Shown: positions 16,096 through 22,289 of the stretch, piece after piece
How the letters are laid out: each line of letters opens with the position of its first letter
Position numbering within the stretch: the stretch's first letter is position 1
From: an uncultured Alistipes sp.
GTDB taxonomy: Bacteria; Bacteroidota; Bacteroidia; Bacteroidales; Rikenellaceae
DNA: 22,829 bases
Reading direction: 5' to 3'
Assembly: GCA_934754975.1 (NCBI GenBank)
Contig: CAKVKI010000011.1
Span: 1 to 22,829 of the forward strand
Translations under genes and position numbers: made by a program
The notes under the pieces: model-generated
Databases searched by the model: none
The model's input: the letters and a program-made list of their open reading frames with translations, nothing else
What the model was told of the DNA's origin: nothing

Positions 16096-18225
16096 ATGAA
16101 AAATCATTTACCTCTTCTGTTATTCGGCACGCTGGCACTGGTGGTGGCAACGATGGCATCTTGCGGGAAAGATACGACCGAGCCTGCGGTCGAACCTCCG
16201 GTCGATCCCGATAAGTATTCGATTACCGTAACCGCCGGTACGGGCGGCATTGCCGAAGCGACGGCCGACGATACGGCTGTGACCGAGGCTGTGGAAGGCG
16301 CGCAGATCACCCTCACCGCCATTCCCGGCGATGGCTATACGTTCAGCCGCTGGATAGTCGAGAGCGGCGGCGCGGAGCTTTCGGATGAGACGGCCAACCC
16401 CGCGGCATTTGCCATGCCGGCGGAAAACGTATCCGTCAAGGCGGAGTTTGCCGAAGTAATGTTGAATATATACGATAAAATTACCGACCCTCAATTTCAG
16501 TACTATTGCCGCGACATCGGGAAATTCGACACGAACAACGACGGGGTGCTGTCGCTAGAAGAAGCCCGTGCGGTGACGGAAATCAATGTGAATGAGTTGG
16601 ATAAGCTGTTGGGCAAGCCGGTTGGGTCGCTGGCCGGAATAGAGTATTTTACATCGCTCACCTACCTGACCTGTTACGGCAACGCCATTGCCGAGATCGA
16701 CGTGTCGAAGAATACCGAACTTACCTACCTGCACGTGGCTACCAACCGGCTGACAAAACTCGACGTGTCGAAAAACACCAAACTCGTAAACCTGTATTTC
16801 AGCTGGAACGCGATTCCTGAGATCGATCTGTCCAAATGTCCCGATCTTGAGATATTGCAGTACAATGGCTGCAGCGAACTGGTCTCGCTCGATGTATCGG
16901 GGAATACGAAGCTTACCGGCGTCATGGGGGAAAGCTGTCCTAAAATCACCTCGCTCGACTTCTCGAACAATCCGGCGCTGGTGAGTCTGGATTGCGCCGC
17001 ATGCGGACTGACCTCGCTCAATGTATCGGGCTGTCCGGCGCTGAAAACGCTGCACAGTTTGGAGAACCGGCTGACTTCGCTCGACGTATCGAAAAACACC
17101 GCGTTGGAAATTTTCACCTGCGATCATAATCGGCTGACGTCGCTCGACGTGTCGAAAAATACGTCGCTGAAATATTTTATGTGCTGGAATAACCGGATGA
17201 AGACGCTGGATGCTTCGTCCATGAGCGACCCGAATGATTTCGATCTCGGCTGCGGCGTGCAGACCACCGACGGCACTACGCCGCAAACCCTGACGCTCAC
17301 CCTGCGCGAGGATCAGAAACAGCGCTGGGAGCTGTATATGGTACCCTTCGACGACATGAATGCAAATGTAACGCTCGCAGGCGGTAGCGCAGATGTTTTC
17401 GTGTCTCTGACCGACCCTGTGTTCAAAGCGTACTGCGAACGGTTCGACACCGACCGGGACGGCAAACTCTCACTGGAGGAAGCCGCGGCGGTGACAGATC
17501 TGACAGTGCCCGATATGGGTATCGCTTCCTTAGCCGGATTGGAGTATTTTCCGGGGATCAAAAAGCTGGTATGCAATAACAATAAGCTGGTTTCGCTCAA
17601 TGTCGCATATAATCCGGCACTGGTCGATCTGGTATGCAATGACAATCAACTGACCGAACTCATTTTGACCAAAGGATTGTCGGGCGGCGATGTACTCGCC
17701 AGTGTCTACTGCCAGAACAACCAACTGACCAAACTCAGCGTAGGCGGCTGCCGGCAGCTTCAGACACTCAACTGCCAAAACAACCAATTGACCGAAATCA
17801 ATCTGTGGCATGCTTCGGCGCTGGGCAAGATCAATTGTGCGAACAATAAGCTGACCGGACTCGATTTCTACTACACCAATGCACTGGTCTCGCTCATGTG
17901 TCAGAACAACGAGCTGAAAACGCTCGATCTGTCGAATAAGAGGGCGCTTATGAGCGTGATGTGCAATAACAATCCCATGACCTCGCTCACTATATCCGGC
18001 TGTACTTCGCTGGTGGGGCTGATGGCCTACGAAAACCGGCTGACGGAGCTGAACGCTTCGGATATGGACAGTCCCGCCGGCTTTAATATCTTCTGCGGCA
18101 ATCAGACATCCGACGGCTCTGCGCCCCAAACCCTGAGGCTCACCCTGCGCGAAGAACAGAAGCCGCATTGGGAGAACGATATGAAAAGCTCTTCATTGAA
18201 CAACAATGTCGTGCTGGCCGATTGA
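16096..18225 (+). CDS. Leucine-rich-repeat lipoprotein with two EF-hand modules
   Basis: This 709-residue predicted lipoprotein has a lipobox ending MASC, with Cys23 lipidated and a Pro-rich linker after it. Residues about 41-118 form a bacterial-repeat domain (YSITVTAGTGG ... GDGYTFSRWIVESGG ... MPAENVSVKAEF). Two similar modules follow. Each starts with TDP.F..YC and an EF-hand-like calcium loop (DTNNDGVLSLEE at 145-156; DTDRDGKLSLEE at 451-462). Each continues with SLAG.EYF and about 21-residue leucine-rich repeats (LTSLDVSKNTALEIFTCDHN type), and ends with a TPQTLTLTLRE- or APQTLRLTLRE-like segment. The fold suggests a surface or periplasmic binding or adhesion protein. No catalytic motif is visible and the ligand is unknown. 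It follows the TPR/AraC regulator and ends at a strong terminator, so it is probably transcribed alone. Confidence 0.9.
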   Translation: MKNHLPLLLFGTLALVVATMASCGKDTTEPAVEPPVDPDKYSITVTAGTGGIAEATADDTAVTEAVEGAQITLTAIPGDGYTFSRWIVESGGAELSDETANPAAFAMPAENVSVKAEFAEVMLNIYDKITDPQFQYYCRDIGKFDTNNDGVLSLEEARAVTEINVNELDKLLGKPVGSLAGIEYFTSLTYLTCYGNAIAEIDVSKNTELTYLHVATNRLTKLDVSKNTKLVNLYFSWNAIPEIDLSKCPDLEILQYNGCSELVSLDVSGNTKLTGVMGESCPKITSLDFSNNPALVSLDCAACGLTSLNVSGCPALKTLHSLENRLTSLDVSKNTALEIFTCDHNRLTSLDVSKNTSLKYFMCWNNRMKTLDASSMSDPNDFDLGCGVQTTDGTTPQTLTLTLREDQKQRWELYMVPFDDMNANVTLAGGSADVFVSLTDPVFKAYCERFDTDRDGKLSLEEAAAVTDLTVPDMGIASLAGLEYFPGIKKLVCNNNKLVSLNVAYNPALVDLVCNDNQLTELILTKGLSGGDVLASVYCQNNQLTKLSVGGCRQLQTLNCQNNQLTEINLWHASALGKINCANNKLTGLDFYYTNALVSLMCQNNELKTLDLSNKRALMSVMCNNNPMTSLTISGCTSLVGLMAYENRLTELNASDMDSPAGFNIFCGNQTSDGSAPQTLRLTLREEQKPHWENDMKSSSLNNNVVLAD

Positions 18226-18240
18226 TTCTGTCCGGCGCTG

Positions 18241-18285
18241 AAAACAGAAACCGTCCCGGAATCGGGGCGGTTTCTGTTTTTTTTT
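18241..18285 (+). terminator. Rho-independent terminator of the lipoprotein gene
   Basis: AAAACAGAAACCG pairs with CGGTTTCTGTTTT over 13 bp, with further inner pairing (TCCCG/CGGGG). The stem runs straight into nine or more T residues ending at 18285. Confidence 0.93.
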
Positions 18286-18482
18286 ATGTATGTTATTCGT
18301 TATTTCTTGCTTCTATTTGCTGATGCGGAAAGTAATAATTTGATTGTTAGTTATGTATAAGAAAGCTATTCGTATTATAGCGGAAATATGCCAGGTATTA
18401 TGGTGATATGTTTCAACAGTTTGATAGTTTTGGGGAATAGGATTTCTTATTGCAACCATTTCTGCAAGAATAATAACGAAAG
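18286..18482. other. AT-rich intergenic stretch with no supported gene
   Basis: Between the two terminators I see only short frames. One 17-codon peptide frame starting at 18354 (MYKKAIRIIAEICQVLW) lacks a recognisable promoter or leader. I see no repeat, tRNA or promoter that I can support. Confidence 0.5.
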
Positions 18483-18508
18483 GAACCGCATCAAGAGCGG
18501 TTCTTTTT
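18483..18508. terminator. Hairpin terminator between the lipoprotein gene and the minus-strand small gene
   Basis: GAACCGC (18483-18489) pairs with GCGGTTC (18497-18503), followed by TTTTT on the plus strand. On the minus strand it is followed by CTTTCGTT and sits 18 bp after the stop of the small gene, so it may serve that gene. Confidence 0.6.
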
Positions 18509-18525
18509 CTTGCACTTTCGGCTCG

Positions 18526-18693
18526 TTACTCTTTCTCCGAATCTGGTGCAGGGTAGTAGCGTTTGAGCCAGCATTTCGCAATTTCAGCTTTGGTGAGGCG
18601 GCGGATGAAAAAACGGATCGGCACACCGGCGATTTTGTCTTCCCGGCTGATTAGTACGATGTAATTATCAAGCGCGTCGACAAGGGTTTTCAT
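18526..18693 (-). CDS. Small hypothetical protein (55 aa)
   Basis: A 55-codon frame runs from the ATG complementary to 18691-18693 to the TAA at 18526. It reads MKTLVDALDNYIVLISREDK and continues with a basic amphipathic part, FIRRLTKAEIAKCWLKRYYP, before a short acidic end (SEKE). The composition looks like a folded small helical protein rather than a chance frame. A hairpin terminator follows closely. It starts 18 bp after the stop of another possible minus-strand frame, so both may be in one transcript. I do not recognise the family. It could be a leftover of the mobile or accessory region near the recombinase. Confidence 0.5.
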   Translation of the reverse strand: MKTLVDALDNYIVLISREDKIAGVPIRFFIRRLTKAEIAKCWLKRYYPAPDSEKE

Positions 18694-18711
18694 ATCCAGT
18701 GTATTGTTCTT

Positions 18712-19089
18712 TTAAAACTCGCACCGTAGGCCGGCACCGGTAATCAGCGGCATTGCATCATCGGAATTATCCGATAAGGCCTGGCGAACACGATCCGGGT
18801 CCGTTGTAGCGATCCGGTCTTTTTTGAGGCTGCTCCACGCATTGGCCGCCTTATCGGGATCAAGAATGAGCGGACGACGTAAATCACATACAATGTACTC
18901 CCGAATTTCCGTTATAGGGTAATACGACCGACAATGTAGAGTGGTTTCGGAGCATCCGACGGATGCCGGAACCGAAAAAACGGCGACGATCGGAACATGC
19001 CGTTCGGACTGCGGCGGACGCTTCGGCAAACCGCTGCAATCCGGAAACAATCTCCCAAACTGAAAATATTCGCAGGTCCTCCCTGCCAA
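18712..19089 (-). CDS. Possible decayed or hypothetical minus-strand gene
   Basis: The frame is 125 codons if the ATG at 19089 is used. Only the last 70 or so residues look protein-like (YYPITEIREYIVCDLRRPLI, then DPDKAANAWSSLKKDRIA and a C-terminal PLITGAGLRCEF). The upstream part is Cys/Arg/Ser/Pro-rich and looks like translated non-coding DNA, and no start codon lies near the point where the good sequence begins (about 18930). Either the 5' end is lost or a frameshift near 18930-18950 separates it from its start. A second overlapping frame (PKPLYIVGRI) hints at the latter. No family is recognised. The 18-bp gap to the following small gene suggests a former operon. Confidence 0.3.
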   Translation of the reverse strand: MAGRTCEYFQFGRLFPDCSGLPKRPPQSERHVPIVAVFSVPASVGCSETTLHCRSYYPITEIREYIVCDLRRPLILDPDKAANAWSSLKKDRIATTDPDRVRQALSDNSDDAMPLITGAGLRCEF

Positions 19090-19158
19090 TGAACGCCTCT
19101 CGAAATCGTACGACGCAAATCCGTCGTGCCTTTATACGGTATGTTTCCGCCTATACTT

Positions 19159-19166
19159 TACATTTG
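19159..19166 (+). promoter_or_regulatory. -7 box of the recombinase gene
   Basis: TACATTTG matches TAnnTTTG exactly, 27 bp before the ATG at 19194. A TTTA at 19131-19134 is the only -33 candidate and is too far away (24-bp spacer). A hairpin (ACGACG/CGTCGT, about 19110-19128) lies just upstream. Confidence 0.55.
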
Positions 19167-19193
19167 TTTGGTTTTTTGTCTAAACAAAGAAAA

Positions 19194-20465
19194 ATGAACA
19201 AGTGTATTATGGCCTCGATTAAACCCGTTCTGAACTATCGTCCGAACAAGGATGGACGCTACACGCTTATTTTACAGATTCTCCACAACCGCCGGCGGGG
19301 CGTCGTCTTTTCGCCTTAATATCTGCTGTCTGGAGAGTTCGACTCCAAAAAAGGAATGGCTGTCGCTGTAAACCGCACGAAAGCCGCCCGGACCCGTGCC
19401 GGCGAGATCAACGACTACATCCGTATGCAAACTGCGGAGTTGCATCGCACGATCCGGGAAATGGAGCTGTCGGGCGACCCTTTCACCCCGAAGGAGATCG
19501 CTGCGGCCTACCGGCGTCGCGGCGACCGGCGCTATGTGCGGACTTTCGTACTCTCGCTCTGCGAGGAACTGGAGAGGCGCGGCAAGCACAGCACATCGGG
19601 CACCTATCGGTCGCTGCTCTCGGCTTTCGAACGTTTCGCGGGCAGCCGGGATACGTACCTGCACGAACTGACTCCGGCGCGTCTGGCGGGATTCGAGGAA
19701 TACCTCAAGGCCGTCCCCCTGCAGCGCAATACGATTACTTTTTATATGCGCATCCTGCGGGCCGTTTACAATAAGGCGCGGCGCGTGGGGCTGGTTGCAA
19801 AGGGCGAGAACCCTTTCGAAGAGGTGTCGTTCCGCATCGACAAGACCCGCAAGCGGGCCGTCGGCGTGGATACGCTGCGGCGTGTCGCCGAGGCGGACTT
19901 CGGGACACGCACCTGGCTTACGCTGGCCCGCGATCTGCTGTTGTTCAGCTTCCACGCGCGCGGCATGTCGTTCGTGGATATGGCCTACCTGAAACGGGAA
20001 GACGTCCAGGATGGTGTCCTGCGTTACACGCGCCGTAAGACCGGGCAGATCTTTTCGGTGCGCGTGACGAATGCCCTGCAGGAGCTGATCGACCGTTATG
20101 CGGCGTGTGCGCCGTGGATGCTTCCCGTAATGAAAGGATGCGCCGTGGGGCGTGAGAACGGGATCGCGCTTCCCGACCTGGAGCCGGATGCGCCCCCGCA
20201 AGTATTGTATAAGCGCTATCGGGAGGCACTTACGAATTACTGGTATTACCTCGGAATCATCTCCGACGAACTGGATACCGGGAAACGACTGTCGTTCAAT
20301 GTCGCCCGCCATACGTGGGCGTCCGTAGCCCGCAACCGGGGTATTCCGCTGGCGGTTATCAGCCAGGGCCTCGGGCACACCTCCGAAAAAACGACCACGA
20401 TCTATCTCGATGACCTGAACGCCCGTGAGGTGGACGATGCCAACGACATCGTGACGCGGTATTAA
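19194..20465 (+). pseudogene. Bacteroidetes-type tyrosine recombinase with an in-frame stop at codon 42
   Basis: The frame from the ATG at 19194 would encode 423 residues, normal for this family. It begins MNKCIMASIKPVLNYRPNKD and continues through a beta-rich arm-binding domain (GRYTLILQILHNRRRGVVFSP). A TAA at 19317-19319 then interrupts it without changing frame, and YLLSGEFDSKKG follows directly, as family proteins normally continue. The remainder is complete: a SAM-like core-binding domain (about 110-210) and a catalytic domain with Arg256 (HARGMSF), Lys282 (RRKTG), Arg372 (NVARHTW; Asn where many members have His or Tyr), His395 (LGH) and nucleophile Tyr404 (TIYLDDL). Translation could restart at the ATG at 19356 (369 residues). 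It may be inactive, or make a truncated recombinase lacking the arm domain. It lies 1.3 kb from the inverted repeats at 21763/22216, its most likely substrate. Confidence 0.85.
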
Positions 20466-20483
20466 TCCTGTTTCTCCGACGGA

Positions 20484-21554
20484 TTACGACACGGCGGGCT
20501 GTTCGTCAGAAATACCCCCCCCCTCCTCCTCGACCAGCTTCAGCAGGGCTTCATAGAGGTTGTCGTGCTTTTCGAGTCCGAGCTTGCTGCGGATCGTCCC
20601 GCGGATGGTGGTGATTGCCGAGGCGTTTTTCCTGAGCTTGCGTGCGATACCGGTGACGGTCATTCCCCGCAGGATCAGCAGGCATACCTCCTTTTCATAA
20701 GGTGTCAAACCCAATTCTCCGGCATCGAGCGCCGTGAGGTTTTGCTTTTTTCGTTCGACCACGTCGGCGGCCGCCTCCAGCACGGAGGCCTTCGTCTGTT
20801 CGTCGAGCAGGTCGAGGAGCCTGCTTTTCTGACTCTCGGAAAGATGTTTGCGGCGGGTCAACTTGATCAGCCGGAACAACTCCTCCTTATCGATATTGAG
20901 GTATTCGAAAATCCGGTCCTGCTCCCGGACCAGATTATCTTTGCTGTGCTGCAACGACGCCACGCCGCGTACCAACCGGTCTCCCATAAAGGCAAGTACG
21001 ATGAACGCAAGCGCCAGCACCGGAATCACATGCCCTATATGGGGACTCTGTGTGGCATATCCGCAGATAATCAGCGTCACGATCGTGATGAGGGTCTGTA
21101 TGTAAGGCAAGTAACGGATATAGGCCGTAATGGAGAGGATCAGCGCCATGCCCAGCAGGATCGTGTTGCTCATGATTCCCGGTACGCCCATGATGATTCC
21201 CGGCTCCGACGAGGTCATGTGGATCATTTCGATCGCGGTTTCGATCTGGATGGAGAGTATTAGCAGCAGGACAGCCCGGTAGACGGAAATTTTCCGCCGG
21301 ACATACAGTGCGATGAGCAGCAGGATGAGCAGGGCATGGATCGAGTTGATGGTGTCGAAGAAACGACTTTGGGGCCCGAACGAGGTCGCGATATTCAGGA
21401 CGATGCCGAGCAGGTAACCCAGCGAGGCATAGAAAAAAACGAATGCGCGCTGGCGTCCAATGAGGTCGTCGGCATTGTCAGGAACGCGAAAAACCTGTCT
21501 GAAAGCAGATACTACGCCGGTTGGGCGCAATTTTTTTTTGTATTTTTTCTTCAC
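20484..21554 (-). CDS. Six-helix membrane protein with C-terminal LuxR-type HTH (regulator)
   Basis: This 356-residue frame starts at a GTG (complement of 21552-21554); no upstream or nearby in-frame ATG exists. Residues about 38-210 hold six hydrophobic helices (for example FVFFYASLGYLLGIVLNIA, IHALLILLLIALYV and VIPVLALAFIVLAFM). A charged helical linker follows (about 215-285), then a LuxR-type helix-turn-helix (about 288-345, LTPYEKEVCLLILRGMTVTGIARKL and SAITTIRGTIRSKLGL). It is probably a membrane-tethered transcription factor. It is divergent from the OmpA-like gene and convergent with the recombinase gene (18-bp gap), so it probably controls the surface operon. Homopolymers are striking: A9 at 21531-21539 (codons 6-8) and G9 at 20515-20523 near the C-terminus. 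Confidence 0.85.
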   Translation of the reverse strand: MKKKYKKKLRPTGVVSAFRQVFRVPDNADDLIGRQRAFVFFYASLGYLLGIVLNIATSFGPQSRFFDTINSIHALLILLLIALYVRRKISVYRAVLLLILSIQIETAIEMIHMTSSEPGIIMGVPGIMSNTILLGMALILSITAYIRYLPYIQTLITIVTLIICGYATQSPHIGHVIPVLALAFIVLAFMGDRLVRGVASLQHSKDNLVREQDRIFEYLNIDKEELFRLIKLTRRKHLSESQKSRLLDLLDEQTKASVLEAAADVVERKKQNLTALDAGELGLTPYEKEVCLLILRGMTVTGIARKLRKNASAITTIRGTIRSKLGLEKHDNLYEALLKLVEEEGGGISDEQPAVS

Positions 21555-21709
21555 CTGTTCAACTTATTTTGGTTCAGTATTTTGTATTGCATCGACATGA
21601 CAAGACATGATATGTTTTCATTCTGTTTTCGGACATCCGGAAGGAAGAAATGTGCCGAAAAATGAGACGTGGTAATAAAAAAGACATATCTTTGCATTGT
21701 AAAATTTCC

Positions 21710-21740
21710 CAAATATACGCTCCTTCCCGGATATTGCAAA
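21710..21740 (-). promoter_or_regulatory. Promoter of the membrane LuxR regulator
   Basis: On the minus strand TTTG (21737-21740), a 19-bp spacer and TATATTTG (21710-21717) match the Bacteroidetes consensus perfectly. It lies 22 bp outside the left inverted repeat, so inversion changes only what is upstream of it. The leader to the GTG at 21554 would be about 150 nt. Confidence 0.8.
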
Positions 21741-21762
21741 ATGGCTTTTAACGGGGTGAAGA

Positions 21763-21785
21763 TCAGTTCTTTTTGGAAAAGAATT
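21763..21785 (+). repeat. Left inverted repeat of the invertible segment
   Basis: TCAGTTCTTTTTGGAAAAGA followed by ATT matches the complement of 22194-22216 at 22 of 23 positions, including an uninterrupted 19 bp (21767-21785). The copy is itself a near-palindrome (TTCTTTT...AAAAGAA) with an asymmetric TGG centre, like the paired half-sites of a tyrosine recombinase crossover site. Confidence 0.85.
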
Positions 21786-21932
21786 TATCATTGATATTCA
21801 CTCTTTCCCGAAAAAATCAAGATTTTAAATCCGCTCTTCTTTACGTGATACGGAGGTAGTTATTTCGTTGTTTGGCCGGGATTTCTCCCGACGTTCGATT
21901 CTGTTGTTGTTTCTTTATTCTAATGCTTATAT

Positions 21933-21972
21933 GCGGTTCGCTCCCTTTCGGGGTCGAATCGCTTTTCTTTTT
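21933..21972 (+). terminator. Rho-independent terminator inside the invertible segment
   Basis: GCGGTTCG (21933-21940) pairs with CGAATCGC (21955-21962), with one wobble and inner CCC/GGG pairing. The stem is followed directly by TTTTCTTTTT (21963-21972). The opposite strand has no T run, so it acts only in the current plus direction and reverses when the segment flips. Confidence 0.75.
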
Positions 21973-22163
21973 CTGCCTGACAGACAATGTATTCCAATTG
22001 CCATTGGGGTCGGTGTTTTTTACTGTTTCATCATTATGCGCGGAGTGAAAATTGGAATCGGCTTATAGCCAGCCTTTTGAAATCAATGTTTAGCTTCAAA
22101 ATAATGTGAATAAAAAAAATTATCAATAAATCTTACAAGATATATTTTAATCAATTTATAATC

Positions 22164-22193
22164 TGTGAATTACCTTGCAACTATCTATATTTC
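22164..22193 (+). promoter_or_regulatory. Candidate switchable promoter at the right edge of the segment
   Basis: TATATTTC at 22186-22193 differs from TAnnTTTG only in the last base. A weak TGTG lies at 22164-22167 (18-bp spacer). It is the only -7-like element I find close before the OmpA-like gene; none occurs between the right repeat and the ATG. Its orientation is toward that gene in this assembly. Confidence 0.4.
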
Positions 22194-22216
22194 AATTCTT
22201 TTCCAAAAAGAATTGA
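22194..22216 (-). repeat. Right inverted repeat of the invertible segment
   Basis: AATTCTTTTCCAAAAAGAA (22194-22212) is the exact complement of 21767-21785, and the match continues to 22216 with one mismatch. Like the left copy it has internal dyad symmetry. It lies 73 bp before the ATG of the OmpA-like gene. Confidence 0.85.
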
Positions 22217-22289
22217 AGCTGAACAGGCGTTTTTGACGGCTGTCGGGAACGGGATATGGAGGTGAAAGAAGCGAATAACCCACCTCTGA

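Larger units (their letters stand above)
21786..22193. other. Putative 408-bp invertible (phase-switch) segment
   Basis: The stretch between the inverted repeats is much more AT-rich than its surroundings and holds no convincing gene. From left to right it contains a plus-strand rho-independent terminator (21933-21972), an AT-rich zone (about 22080-22190) and a -7-like TATATTTC that ends exactly at the right repeat. The flanking genes point away from it on both sides. A recombinase gene is nearby, and the gene to the right is of the fimbrial-operon type often controlled by such switches. A DNA inversion promoter is the best reading. Inversion has not been observed here. Confidence 0.7.

Noticed and set aside
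18354..18407. A 17-residue peptide frame (MYKKAIRIIAEICQVLW) in the gap after the lipoprotein terminator.
   Set aside because: It is too short to support without a promoter, conservation or a recognisable family.
19194..20465. The recombinase as the integrase of an integrated phage or conjugative element.
   Set aside because: I see no tRNA, att-like direct repeats, mobilisation or phage genes nearby. The inverted repeats and surface operon fit a DNA-inversion role better.
21868..22068. A 66-codon hydrophobic frame inside the invertible segment, opening with TTG after a GGAGGT sequence.
   Set aside because: It spans the terminator hairpin, the composition is that of translated AT-rich non-coding DNA, and Bacteroidetes rarely rely on Shine-Dalgarno sequences. 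The start match is probably chance.
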